A stretch of 34,949 nt of DNA from Nitrospirillum iridis (GTDB lineage: Bacteria > Pseudomonadota > Alphaproteobacteria > Azospirillales > Azospirillaceae), in contig NZ_JACIIZ010000029.1 of the NCBI RefSeq assembly GCF_014205765.1, positions 1-34,949 on the forward strand, written 5' to 3'. Shown piece by piece: positions 7,553-16,270 of this stretch. The stretch's first letter is position 1. The number at the start of each line of letters is the position of its first letter. Both the position numbers and the translations under genes were made by a program. The notes under the pieces are model-generated. The model did not search any database, had not been told where the DNA came from, and was given only the letters and a program-made list of their open reading frames with translations.

Positions 7553-8677
7553 TCAGGCGCGCTGGCCGGCGCCGGCGGGCGCCTTGGGCTTCAACAGGCG
7601 CACCAGCGCCGGGCGGAACATGTGCTCCAAGGCACCGGAGAACAGGATGACCACGCCCTGGATGACCACCACCAGGCGGGGGCTGATCTCATTGTACTCG
7701 AACGACAGTTCGGCTCCGCCCTGGTAGAGGGCGCCGAACAGCAGCGACGACAGCACGATGCCCACGGGATGCCCCCGGCCCATCAGGGCTACGGCGATGC
7801 CGGTGAAGCCCATGCCGGCCTGGAAGTTCAGGGTGACGCGGTGCTGCACGCCCTGCAGCTCATTGATGCCCACCAGGCCGGCCAGCGCGCCGGAAAGGGC
7901 CATGGCGACGACGATGGTGGTGCGGGCGTTGATGCCGGCATAGCGCGCGGCGGCGTCATTGGCGCCCACGGTGCGCATCTGGAAGCCCCAGCGGGTGTGC
8001 CAGATGAAGAACCAGACGCCGACGGCGCAGAGCAGCGCCACGACCAGCGACAGGTTCAGGGGCAGGGTGGAGGTGCGGTAGCCCAGCGCGGCCGCGATCT
8101 CCTTCACCCCCGGCAGGAAGGTGCTTTCGGCGAACTCGCGGCTTTCCGGCGCCATCTGGCCATGTTCCAGCAGGGGGCCGCCCAGCAGGTAGACCATGAG
8201 CGCGGAGGCCAGGAAGTTGAACATGATGGTGGTGATGACGATGTGGCTGCCGCGATAGGCCTGCAGATAACCCGGGATCAGGCCCCACACCGCGCCGAAC
8301 AGGGCGCCGGCCAGCACGGCCACGGGCAGCACCGCGTACCAGGGCCAGCCGGTCAGGGCCAGGCACACCAGGCCGGTGCCCAGGCCGCCGATATAGGCCT
8401 GGCCCTCGCCACCGATGTTGAACAGGCCGGTATGGTTGGCGACCGCCACGGCCAGGCCGGTGAAGATCAGGCTGGTGGCGTAATAAAGGGTGTAGCTCAG
8501 GCCCGTGCCGGTACCGACCGCCCCCTTGACCATGAAGGCCAGGGCGGAGACCGGGTCCTGGCCGATGGCCAGGATGACGAGGGAGGAAACCACCAGGGCG
8601 GCGCCCAGATTGATGGCCGGCAGCAGGGCCAGCGTGGCCCAGCGCGGCAAGCCGTCGGTATTGGTGGACACGCTCAT
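7553..8677 (-). CDS. Nucleoside ABC transporter permease (first permease)
   Basis: This 374-residue permease of the BPD_transp_2 family corresponds to the YufP/NupP partner. Clear marks are the TGLAVAVANHTGLFNIGGEG motif near residue 75 and VGANDAAARYAGINARTT, the coupling helix facing the ATPase. GITGIA-like packing in AGMGFTGIAVALMGRGHPVG follows. Hydrophobic segments run through the protein. Its ATG overlaps the stop of the upstream ATPase gene by four bases (ATGA at 8674-8677), with GGAGGGG as ribosome-binding site inside the ATPase gene, indicating coupled translation. With the neighbouring permease, ATPase and binding protein it makes a complete importer. Confidence 0.92.
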   Translation of the reverse strand: MSVSTNTDGLPRWATLALLPAINLGAALVVSSLVILAIGQDPVSALAFMVKGAVGTGTGLSYTLYYATSLIFTGLAVAVANHTGLFNIGGEGQAYIGGLGTGLVCLALTGWPWYAVLPVAVLAGALFGAVWGLIPGYLQAYRGSHIVITTIMFNFLASALMVYLLGGPLLEHGQMAPESREFAESTFLPGVKEIAAALGYRTSTLPLNLSLVVALLCAVGVWFFIWHTRWGFQMRTVGANDAAARYAGINARTTIVVAMALSGALAGLVGINELQGVQHRVTLNFQAGMGFTGIAVALMGRGHPVGIVLSSLLFGALYQGGAELSFEYNEISPRLVVVIQGVVILFSGALEHMFRPALVRLLKPKAPAGAGQRA

Positions 8678-10293
8678 GCCGCCCCTCCGCCCGCATTGGC
8701 TTGCGGGCCCTGTTCCGTGGTGTTGGTTTCCGTGTCGTCGGTGATGCCGGCCATCAGGCGGCCGATCAGGCCCTCATCCGCGTCCTCGGCCGCCAGTTCG
8801 CCGGTGATGGCGCCGTCGCACATCACCAGGATGCGGTCGGATAGGGCCAGGATCTCCTCCAACTCGGCGGAGACCAGCAGGATGGCCTTGCCGGCGTCGC
8901 GCATCGCCAGCAGGCGGCGGTGGATGAACTCGATGGCGCCGATGTCCACGCCGCGCGTGGGCTGGCCCACCAGCAGCACGTTGGGGTCCCGCTCCATCTC
9001 CCGGCCCAGCACCAGCTTCTGCTGGTTGCCGCCGGAGAAGAGGGAGGTGCGCAAGGACGGCTGGCGGGGGCGGACGTCCCAATCCTCCATCAGCTTGGCG
9101 GTGGCGGCGGCCACCCGCTTCCAGTTCAGGCGCGGGCCATCGGCCATGGCCGGATCGTTCTGGTAGCCCAGCAGCGCGTTCTCAAAGGCGGGGAAGGGCT
9201 TCACCACGCCCCGGCGCAGGCGGTCCTCCGGCACATGGGCGATGCCCTGGCGCCGGGCCTGGGCCGGGTCCATGGGGGCGTCGGGCGTCACGTCGCGGCC
9301 GTTGATGTGGAAGCGGCCGCGCTGGAAGGGCGTCATGCCCGACAGCGCCTCCAGCAGTTCCGACTGGCCGTTGCCGGCCACGCCGGCCACGCCGACAATC
9401 TCGCCCGCCCGCACCCGGAAGGTGGCGTGCTTCAGCCGCTCCACCCCCTGGTCGTCGAACACGCTCAGATCCTCGACCGTCAGCAGGGGCGCGCCGGCCG
9501 GCTTCCCCGGCCGCCGGACCGCCGGGTTGGCGCGGCGGCCCACCATGGCCTCGGCCAGCGCCGTCTCGTTGGTGTCCCTGGTGTCGAAATGGGCGACCAC
9601 CGCCCCCTGGCGCAGCACCGACACGGCGTCGGTGATGGCCATGATCTCCTTCAGCTTGTGGGTGATCATCAGGATGGTGCGGCCCTGGGCGCGCAGCGCG
9701 TCCAGGATGCGGAACAAATCCTGCACCTCCGGCGGCGACAGCACGGCCGTCGGCTCATCCAGGATCAGCACCTGGGCGCCGCGGTAGAGCGCCTTCAGGA
9801 TTTCCACCCGTTGCTGCACGCCCACGTTCAGGTCGGCGACCTTGGCGTCCAGCGGCACGTCCAGGCGGTAGGCCTTCTCCAGCCGCTCCACCTCCGCCCT
9901 GGCCTTTTTGATGCCATCCTTCAGCAGGGCGCCGCCTTCGGCCCCCAGCATCAGGTTTTCCAGCACGGTGAAGTCCTCCACCAGCATGAAGTGCTGGTGG
10001 ACCATGCCGATGCCCAGGTGGATGGCGTCCTGGGGCGTGCGGATGCGCACTACCTGGCCGTTCACCAGGATCTCGCCCTCATCGGCCTGGTAAAAGCCGT
10101 AGAGGATGCTCATCAGCGTGGATTTGCCGGCGCCGTTCTCCCCCACCAGGCCATGGATGGACCCGGCGCGGATGCGCAGCGAGACCGCCTTGTTGGCGTG
10201 GACGGGGCCGAAGCGCTTGTCGATGCCCACCAGCTCCACGGCCCAGGGGCCCGGTTGCGGCGGCGCGGATGCGGGGGGGACGGTCTGCGACAC
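8674..10293 (-). CDS. Nucleoside ABC transporter ATP-binding protein (fused double NBD)
   Basis: This 539-residue cytoplasmic ATPase has two tandem ABC domains, as in sugar and nucleoside importers (RbsA/NupO type). The first domain has Walker A GENGAGKST near residue 55, Q-loop MVHQHFML, signature LNVGVQQR and Walker B VLILDEPT. The second begins near residue 275; its Walker A is degenerate (GVAGNGQSE), its signature is SGGNQQK and its Walker B-like segment reads LLVGQPTRGVD. One functional and one degenerate ATP site is normal for this class. The start codon is GTG (10293) with only a weak ribosome-binding site, which may keep expression below that of the binding protein 62 bases upstream. 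Confidence 0.93.
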   Translation of the reverse strand: MSQTVPPASAPPQPGPWAVELVGIDKRFGPVHANKAVSLRIRAGSIHGLVGENGAGKSTLMSILYGFYQADEGEILVNGQVVRIRTPQDAIHLGIGMVHQHFMLVEDFTVLENLMLGAEGGALLKDGIKKARAEVERLEKAYRLDVPLDAKVADLNVGVQQRVEILKALYRGAQVLILDEPTAVLSPPEVQDLFRILDALRAQGRTILMITHKLKEIMAITDAVSVLRQGAVVAHFDTRDTNETALAEAMVGRRANPAVRRPGKPAGAPLLTVEDLSVFDDQGVERLKHATFRVRAGEIVGVAGVAGNGQSELLEALSGMTPFQRGRFHINGRDVTPDAPMDPAQARRQGIAHVPEDRLRRGVVKPFPAFENALLGYQNDPAMADGPRLNWKRVAAATAKLMEDWDVRPRQPSLRTSLFSGGNQQKLVLGREMERDPNVLLVGQPTRGVDIGAIEFIHRRLLAMRDAGKAILLVSAELEEILALSDRILVMCDGAITGELAAEDADEGLIGRLMAGITDDTETNTTEQGPQANAGGGAA

Positions 10294-10355
10294 GGGGCGG
10301 CTGGTCTCTGGTCAGGGGCCGGAAGGGGCTCGGGCGGGAATGGGGCGGCTTGGGG

Positions 10356-11369
10356 TCAGTACTTGCAGCCGTTGGTTTCATCGTAGTTGGCGACCTTGCG
10401 GGTGCCAGCCTGGATTTCGGCGGACGCCGCGTCCAGCGCCGCCTTCATTTCCGGCGTCACCAGCTTGGCGTTGTTCGCGTCCAGCGCCCAGCCCACGCCT
10501 TCTTCCTTCAGGCCCAAGGTGCGCACGCCGGCCTGCCAGGTGCCGTCCTGGGCCGCCTTGATGGCGTTGTAGGCGGCCACGTCCACCCGCTTGACCATGG
10601 AGGTCAGGACGTGGCCCGGGAACAGGTGGTTCTGGTTGCTGTCGACGCCGATGGCCAGCCGGTCCGCGTCCTTGGCCGCTTGCAGCACGCCCATGCCGCT
10701 TTGGCCGGCGGCGGCGAAGACCACGTCCACGCCCCGGTCGAACTGGCTTTTCGCCAGCTCCCCACCGCGCGTTGGGTCGGACCAGGCGGCCGGCGTGGTG
10801 CCGACCATGTTGACCAGGATGTGATCGTCCGGGGCGACGGCCTTCACCCCCTGCTCATAGCCACATTCGAATCGGCGGATCAGGGGGATGTCCATGCCGC
10901 CGACGAAGCCCACGGTGTTGGTCTTGCTGCTCAGGGCCGCCAGCATGCCCACCAGGTAGGACCCCTCCTGCTCCGAAAACAGGATGGACTGGACGTTGGG
11001 TAGATTCACCACGCCGTCGATCAGGGTGAATTTGATCTCCGGGAATTCCTTGGCGACCTTGGCCACGGCCGGCGCCTGGCTGAAACCCACGGCCAGGATG
11101 ATGTCGGCGCCGTGCTCGGCCAGGCGGCGCAGGTACTGCTCGCGCTGGACGTCGTTGCTGATTTCCAGCGCCTTGTAGGTGATGCCGGTTTCGCGATGGA
11201 AGCGCTCGATGCCCGTCAGGACACCTTCATTGAAGGACTTGTCGTACTTGCCGCCGTAGTCGAACACCACGCCCGGAAAGAAGGCGGCCTCCGCCCCACG
11301 GGTGGGGGCGGTCAGCGCGCAGCTCAACAGGGCGGCCGCCACCAATGCCGCGCGGATCGCTTTACTCAT
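10356..11369 (-). CDS. BMP-family nucleoside-binding protein of ABC transporter
   Basis: This 337-residue periplasmic binding protein belongs to the basic membrane protein (BMP/PnrA/Med) family, which captures purine or other nucleosides. The signal peptide covers MSKAIRAALVAAALLSCALT with cleavage near RGAEA. LLSC is a poor lipobox, so a soluble periplasmic protein is more likely than a lipoprotein. Family motifs are GGKYDKSFNEGVLTGIERF, AVGFSQAPAVAKVAKEFPEIKF, and GFVGGMDIPLIRRFECGYEQGV, followed by VDVVFAAAGQSGMGVLQAAK and GVDSNQNHLFPGHVLTSMVK. The C-terminal Asn-Gly-Cys-Lys-Tyr is unusual. The start was set at the signal peptide; the frame continues far upstream across the divergent phosphatase gene but is not coding there. 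It is the first gene of the nucleoside operon. Confidence 0.92.
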   Translation of the reverse strand: MSKAIRAALVAAALLSCALTAPTRGAEAAFFPGVVFDYGGKYDKSFNEGVLTGIERFHRETGITYKALEISNDVQREQYLRRLAEHGADIILAVGFSQAPAVAKVAKEFPEIKFTLIDGVVNLPNVQSILFSEQEGSYLVGMLAALSSKTNTVGFVGGMDIPLIRRFECGYEQGVKAVAPDDHILVNMVGTTPAAWSDPTRGGELAKSQFDRGVDVVFAAAGQSGMGVLQAAKDADRLAIGVDSNQNHLFPGHVLTSMVKRVDVAAYNAIKAAQDGTWQAGVRTLGLKEEGVGWALDANNAKLVTPEMKAALDAASAEIQAGTRKVANYDETNGCKY

Positions 11370-11705
11370 AAAGGGTCCCTGCCTCCGTGGGGCATTCTCA
11401 TGGACGGTGGCGAATGGAAGGCCGCACCGCCTGCTTTCTGAAACTATCCATTTCCCAAGGTCCCGGCAAGCCGGGGGCAAGGGGGCCGGGCACGGCATGG
11501 CACCCTGGCTGATCCTGACCAAACGGTCAAGGTTCGGCGCAGGCGCCCCGTTCGCCATGTGTGGTTGCGGCGATGCTGCCGTCAAGGTTGCGGGCGAATG
11601 CGACACTTTCATGATGGGGCGGCACCGCGCGGCTTTCAGGGTTGAACGCGGTTCCACCGGCGGGCACTCTGCCGCCCATTTCCGCCCGACAGTATCCGAG
11701 ATGCC
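11370..11705. other. Divergent intergenic region, nucleoside operon / phoD-like gene
   Basis: This 336-base gap lies between two divergently transcribed units and so must hold both promoters. It contains the inverted repeat TGACC-AAAC-GGTCA at 11516-11529 and a GC-rich palindrome CCCGGC-AA-GCCGGG at 11462-11475. I saw no convincing Pho box, although the gene on the right is a phosphatase, and no small gene. Confidence 0.45.
11516..11529. promoter_or_regulatory. Candidate operator (TGACC-N4-GGTCA)
   Basis: This perfect 5-bp inverted repeat with a 4-base spacer sits in the divergent intergenic region. Such short dyads are typical targets of TetR- or GntR-like repressors. No regulator gene is adjacent, so the cognate protein is unknown. 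Confidence 0.3.
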
Positions 11706-13310
11706 ATGAGCCGGTTCAGCCCGATTCCCGAGACCACCCGCCGCGCCCTGCTGAAAACCTTCGGCGCCGGCGCGGCCACGGCCTTCCTGCTGCCGTCGTC
11801 CGTGGGCTCGGCCCTGGCCCAGGCGGCGTTCGCCAACGACCCGTTCTCGCTGGGTGTGGCCTCGGGCGAGCCGCTGCCCGATGGCTTCGTGCTGTGGACC
11901 CGCCTGGCGCCCGATCCGCTGGCCTTCGGCTACGGCATGCCCAAGCGCCCGGTGGAGGTGGATTGGGAAGTGGCGACGGATGAGCGCATGCGCAACATCG
12001 TCCAACAGGGCAGTGAGGTGGCGCGGCCGGAACTGGGCCACGCCGTGCACGCCGAGGTGGGCGGGCTGGAGCCGGGGCGCGACTATTACTACCGCTTCAC
12101 CGTGGGGGCGGAGCGCAGCATGGTGGGCCGGGCCCGCACGGCGCCGGCCTTGGGCGCCAAGGTGGAGCGGCTGCGCCTGGGCGTGGTCGGCTGCCAGAAT
12201 TACGAGGACGGCTACTACACCGCCTTCCGCCACCTGGCGGTGGAACGGCCGGACTTCGTCTTCCACTATGGCGACTATATCTATGAGAACCGGGTGCGGA
12301 CGCATGAGACCAGCCGCTATTATGGTGGCCTGCCCCAGCCGACCGCCCGGAACCACGTCGGGGACGAGCCCTATTCGCTGGACGAATACCGCCGCCGCTA
12401 TGCCCAGTACACCATGGACATCGACCTGCAGGTGGCCCGCGCCGCTTGCCCCTGGCTGGTGACCTGGGACGACCATGAGGTCGACAACAACTGGACAGGC
12501 AGCACCGATGGCGCCGGCATCGCCCCGCCGGAATATTTCCTGCTGCGGCGGGTGGCGGCGGCCCAAGCCTACTACGAGCATATGCCGCTGCGCCGCGCCT
12601 CCTGGCCCAAGGGGCCGGACATGCAGATCTACCGCCGCGCCGCCTTCGGCAACCTGATCGACCTGCATTTGCTGGACACCCGCCAGTTCCGCACCGACCA
12701 GCCCTGCGGCGATGGCTTCAAGCCGGCCTGCGACGGCCAGGACGACGATGACGCCCAGGTGCTGGGGGAGGAGCAGGAGCGGTGGCTGTTCGAGGGGCTG
12801 GACCGCGCCCGCGCCCGCTGGAACATCATCGGCCAGCAGGTGATGATGATGTCCATGAACCGCGAGCCCTGGCATGGCCCCATCCTCAACATGGACAGCT
12901 GGGAAGGCTATCACCAGCCGCGCCAGCGCCTGCTGCGCCACATCGCCGACCGCCGACTGAACAATGTGGTGGTGCTGACGGGGGACGAGCACCAGAACTT
13001 CGTCGGCGACCTCAAGACCGATTTCCACAGCGACAAGGCGGCGGTCATCGCCACCGAATTCGTCGGCACCTCCATCAGCTCCGGCGGCGACGGCGCTGAC
13101 AAGCGCCCCCGCCATGAGGAAATCCTGCGCGGCAACCCGCACATCCGCTTCATGAACGACCAGCGCGGCTATCTGATGTGCGACATCGGCCATGACAAGC
13201 TGACGGCCAACTTCCGCGTCATGGACCGCGTCACCACCCCCGGCGGCGCCATCAGCACCCGCGCCAGCTTCGTGGTGGAGCCGGGCAAGCCGGGGGCGAA
13301 GCAAGCATAA
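11706..13310 (+). CDS. phoD: PhoD-type alkaline phosphatase/phosphodiesterase, Tat-exported
   Basis: This 534-residue secreted metallophosphoesterase has a twin-arginine signal (TRRALLKTFGAGAATAFLLP, cleavage near ALAQA), so it is exported folded. The N-terminal PhoD_N domain (about residues 40-135) carries FSLGVASGEPLPDGFVLWTRLAP and a Fn3-like YYYRFTVG strand. The catalytic domain shows GVVGCQNYEDGYYTAF, DFVFHYGDYIYEN, VTWDDHEVDNNW, LDTRQFR, NIIGQQVMM and VVLTGDEHQNF, the metal-binding set of the PhoD family. The family hydrolyses phosphomonoesters and diesters using Ca/Fe. It is divergent from the nucleoside operon and may provide phosphate or nucleosides together with it. The ATG at 11706 has only a weak ribosome-binding site. 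Confidence 0.93.
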   Translation: MSRFSPIPETTRRALLKTFGAGAATAFLLPSSVGSALAQAAFANDPFSLGVASGEPLPDGFVLWTRLAPDPLAFGYGMPKRPVEVDWEVATDERMRNIVQQGSEVARPELGHAVHAEVGGLEPGRDYYYRFTVGAERSMVGRARTAPALGAKVERLRLGVVGCQNYEDGYYTAFRHLAVERPDFVFHYGDYIYENRVRTHETSRYYGGLPQPTARNHVGDEPYSLDEYRRRYAQYTMDIDLQVARAACPWLVTWDDHEVDNNWTGSTDGAGIAPPEYFLLRRVAAAQAYYEHMPLRRASWPKGPDMQIYRRAAFGNLIDLHLLDTRQFRTDQPCGDGFKPACDGQDDDDAQVLGEEQERWLFEGLDRARARWNIIGQQVMMMSMNREPWHGPILNMDSWEGYHQPRQRLLRHIADRRLNNVVVLTGDEHQNFVGDLKTDFHSDKAAVIATEFVGTSISSGGDGADKRPRHEEILRGNPHIRFMNDQRGYLMCDIGHDKLTANFRVMDRVTTPGGAISTRASFVVEPGKPGAKQA

Positions 13311-13359
13311 AGGGTAAAGTAGACTGCTGTTCGTCTCTATGGGGCGCTGATGCGGAGAT

Positions 13360-13384
13360 ATCACCCGTTTTGCGGGTGATTTGT
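13360..13384 (+). terminator. Intrinsic terminator after phoD
   Basis: The 8-bp stem ATCACCCG / CGGGTGAT with a 5-base loop is followed by TTGT. It lies 50 bases after the phoD stop and 47 bases before the next start, separating two plus-strand genes. Confidence 0.6.
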
Positions 13385-13431
13385 CGTGCCTAAGACTGTA
13401 GTCTCCTCTCAACCAACCGAGGGGGACAGTC

Positions 13432-14676
13432 ATGACAGTTTCGACGCGCCACCGATCCCGTTTCTGGGCCATTGCCGTCCTGATGGCCCAGGGTGCCTCA
13501 TGGATGCCGTCCACGGCATCGGCCCAGTGCACCTATCCCACTGCCGGGACAAGCTTCGCGCTGAACATCGTCCCGCAGGATGGCGTGGCGGCGCCGGTCG
13601 GGCGCTACATGACGACCATTCGCATTGGCGGGGGCCAGGTGCGCGACGCTGTGGTCGATACCGGTTCCATCGGCCTGGTCATCAACCAGTCCGGCGTGGA
13701 CCAGGCGCTTTTCCAGCAATCCAAGACCCCGGCGCAGATGCTCTACACCAGTTCCATGGACTATCTGTGGGGCCGGCAGGTGACGGCGCCGGTGACGTTC
13801 GTGCAACCGGGCTCCACGACGTCGGCCATCAAGGTGCTGGGCGCCAGCACGCCCGTGGCCATCACAGCGGTGGAATGCGTGTGCAAGGCGACCAAGGGCG
13901 GGGCGGGCGGCAAGGCGCCGGCCGTCGCTACCGTGCCGACGCCTGAACAGTGTTCCAAGCTGGATGGCCAGACCACCACCGCCAGCGGCGTGGACGTCAC
14001 GCTGGGAAACTGCCAAGCGCAGGAAAAGGGCGCGACAGCCTGGATGGGTGTCGGTTTCGGCCGGGGCAAGAACGGTGCCGGTGTGTCAGTGGCGGAAAAC
14101 CCGCTGGTGCACATCGCGGGTGACCAGGTGCATCAGGGTTACGTCATCGCCGGCGACGCCATCACCGTTGGGCTGAATGCCGGCACCGTTCAGGACTATG
14201 CCTTCGTCCCGCTGACCAACAACAGCAAGTCCGGCCCCGCGCAATGGAATGAGGCCCAGGCCGTGCCGGTGCTGGGCGATGCTGCCCAGACGACCCTCGC
14301 GTCCGGGGCCCTGCTGATGGACGTCGGGATCGACTTCATCATCCTGAATGCGCCCCAGGCAGGCATCGACCAGGCGGGCCTGACCGCCCAGGCCTGCCAG
14401 CCGGTCGATGGCCACTACAAGACCATCGTCAAGCCGGGGACGGCGATCACCGTCAACATCCCTGACCCGGTCACGGGCAAGATCACGGCCAGCTATCGGA
14501 CGGTGGCGAAGGACGCGTGTGCGCCCGAGGGCCCGGGGGTGGTAGCCGTGGTCATCGGGCCGGACAGCGCCACCGGGCCGGCGGCCTACAACACCGGCCG
14601 CTCCCTGATCCCCCACCTGAACTACGCGTTTGACAACCAGTGCGGCCGGCTGGGCTTCAAGGCCGCCGCCCGCTGA
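13432..14676 (+). CDS. Secreted aspartic-protease-like protein
   Basis: This 414-residue protein has an N-terminal signal peptide (hydrophobic residues 11-25, cleavage after TASA at 31) and a GAGGGGG ribosome-binding site. Around residue 76 it carries AVVDTGSIGLVIN, the hydrophobic-Asp-Thr-Gly-Ser motif of pepsin/retropepsin folds. A second, degenerate copy appears near residue 297 (LLMDVGIDFIILN) in the position expected for the second lobe. About eight cysteines suggest disulfides. I do not recognise a named family with confidence: it may be an inactive or unusual bilobal pepsin relative, or a member of an uncharacterised secreted family with an aspartyl-protease fold. No partner gene is evident, and the following gene is convergent with an 8-base gap. 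Confidence 0.6.
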   Translation: MTVSTRHRSRFWAIAVLMAQGASWMPSTASAQCTYPTAGTSFALNIVPQDGVAAPVGRYMTTIRIGGGQVRDAVVDTGSIGLVINQSGVDQALFQQSKTPAQMLYTSSMDYLWGRQVTAPVTFVQPGSTTSAIKVLGASTPVAITAVECVCKATKGGAGGKAPAVATVPTPEQCSKLDGQTTTASGVDVTLGNCQAQEKGATAWMGVGFGRGKNGAGVSVAENPLVHIAGDQVHQGYVIAGDAITVGLNAGTVQDYAFVPLTNNSKSGPAQWNEAQAVPVLGDAAQTTLASGALLMDVGIDFIILNAPQAGIDQAGLTAQACQPVDGHYKTIVKPGTAITVNIPDPVTGKITASYRTVAKDACAPEGPGVVAVVIGPDSATGPAAYNTGRSLIPHLNYAFDNQCGRLGFKAAAR

Positions 14677-14683
14677 TGACGGC

Positions 14684-15142
14684 TTACGCCGCTTCAACCC
14701 GCAGCGCCGTGCCCTCCACCCCCACGACGCGGACGGGGGCGCCGGCGGGCAGGCCATCCGGCCCGTAAACGATCCAGGCGCCGTCGTCCAGGCGGGCGCG
14801 GCCCTGGCCGTTGGCGATGGCGGTTTCCAGCGTCAGCACCCGGCCCAGATACTGGCCGGCGCGGTCGTTCAACGGCGTGGGCGGGGTCTCGGGCGTCCCC
14901 GCCATCGGGCCCAGCAGGCGGCGGGTGGCCAGCAGCAGGGCGGCCGCCAGTACGGCGAACAGCACCGCCTGGCCCACCAGGGCGAAGGACGGGACGAGGA
15001 ACAGCACCGATCCCACCAGCACCGCCGCCACCCCCAGCCACAACAGGCCGAAGCCGGGCGTCACCATTTCCACCAGCGCCAGGGCGACGCCCGCCGCCCA
15101 CCAGTGCCAGGCGTGGGGCGTCCAGTCGGTGAAGTCGGGCAT
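14684..15142 (-). CDS. NfeD-like membrane protein (short form)
   Basis: This 152-residue protein has two or three N-terminal membrane segments (HAWHWWAAGVALALVEMVTP, LLWLGVAAVLVGSVLFLVP and an alanine/leucine-rich helix to about residue 72). A C-terminal soluble OB-fold of about 70 residues follows (LNDRAGQYLGRVLTLETAI, GAWIVYGPDGLPAGAPVRVVGVEG). This is the short NfeD form without a ClpP-type protease domain, which normally works with a stomatin partner in membrane organisation. That partner is directly upstream (15156), 13 bases away on the same strand. Confidence 0.87.
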   Translation of the reverse strand: MPDFTDWTPHAWHWWAAGVALALVEMVTPGFGLLWLGVAAVLVGSVLFLVPSFALVGQAVLFAVLAAALLLATRRLLGPMAGTPETPPTPLNDRAGQYLGRVLTLETAIANGQGRARLDDGAWIVYGPDGLPAGAPVRVVGVEGTALRVEAA

Positions 15143-15155
15143 GGGGGTTCCTCCG

Positions 15156-16161
15156 TCAGCCGCCGGGCGTGGTCCACGGGCCGGGCGCCGGCGGCGGCGT
15201 TGATGGATCCGGACGCCGGGGGGCGGGCCTGGCCGGGGTGGCCGGCAGGCCGGCGAAGCTGTCCTTGGCCAGTTCGGCGATGCCGCCCAGCGCGCCCAGG
15301 ATGCTGGTCGACTCCATGGGCATGAACAGGATTTTCTGGTTGGGGCTGGCGGCGAAGCTTTTCAGCGCGTCGACATAGCGCTGGGCGATGAAGTAGTTCA
15401 CCGCCTGCACGTTGCCGCCGGATATCGCCTCGGACACCACGCGGGTGGCGGTGGCTTCCGCCTCCGCCAGGCGCACGCGGCCCTCCGCCTCGCGGAAGGC
15501 CGCCTCCTTCTTGCCCTCGGCCTGCAGGATGGCGGACTGTTTTTCACCCTCCGCCCGCAGGATGGCGGATTGGCGCTGGCCTTCGGCCTCCAGGATCAGG
15601 GCGCGGCGTTCCCGTTCCGCCTTCATCTGGCGGGCCATGCTGTCGATCAGGTCGCGCGGCGGCTGGATGTCGCGGATTTCAACGCGGGTGATCTTCACCC
15701 CCCAGGGGTGGGTGGCGGCGTCCACCACGTTCAGCAGGCGGGCGTTGATGGCGTCACGCTGCGACAGCAGTTCGTCCAGGTCCATGGAACCCATGACCGT
15801 GCGCAAATTGGTCATGGTCAGGTTCAGGACCGCCCGGTCCAGGTTGCGCACCTCATAGCTGGCCTTGGCGGCGTCCAGCACCTGGAAGAACAGCACGCCG
15901 TCCACCGTCACCATGGCGTTGTCCTTGGTGATGATCTCCTGCGACGGCACGTCCAGCACCACTTCCTGCATGGTCTGGCGGGCGCCGATACGGTCGACGA
16001 AGGGGACGATGATGGCCAGGCCCGGCTTCAGGGTGCGGGTATAGCGGCCGAACCGCTCCACCGTGAATTCCATCCCCTGGGGCACGGTCTTGATGCTGCT
16101 GTAGACCAGGACGATGGCGAAGACCAGGATGGCCAAGGCGAACAGGCCGAAAGGCGACAAG
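15156..16161 (-). CDS. SPFH/stomatin-paraslipin family protein (QmcA-like)
   Basis: This membrane-anchored SPFH protein has one N-terminal transmembrane helix ([20 protein letters not shown]), then the paraslipin signature [20 protein letters not shown]. The SPFH core includes [21 protein letters not shown] and [21 protein letters not shown] charged coiled coil follows, with repeats of [11 protein letters not shown] type (about residues 205-260), and a proline-rich tail. The family forms oligomeric membrane scaffolds and pairs with NfeD, the next gene. I prefer a TTG start at 16161 because GGGAGAG lies about 8 bases before it; a GTG at 16202 in the same frame would add 14 residues but lacks a binding site. 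It lies 109 bases after the patatin gene, same strand. Confidence 0.88.
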
Positions 16162-16270
16162 GCATCTCTCCCGCTTGTTGGGGCTGCGGCCCTTTCCCCC
16201 ACTATGCCATAACGCGCGTGCCGCTACCCGGTCTTTCGCCCCTTTTGGGTGCCCGTTGGGATGCGGAGTC

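Noticed and set aside
10356-11369. BMP protein as lipoprotein
   Set aside because: LLSC is a weak lipobox and a normal signal peptidase site follows at RGAEA.
11370-11705. Pho box upstream of phoD
   Set aside because: No pair of CTGTCAT-like direct repeats at 11-base spacing was found.
11370-13532. Extension of the BMP-protein frame to more than 1000 residues
   Set aside because: The extension overlaps phoD in antisense; the signal peptide at 11369 marks the real start.
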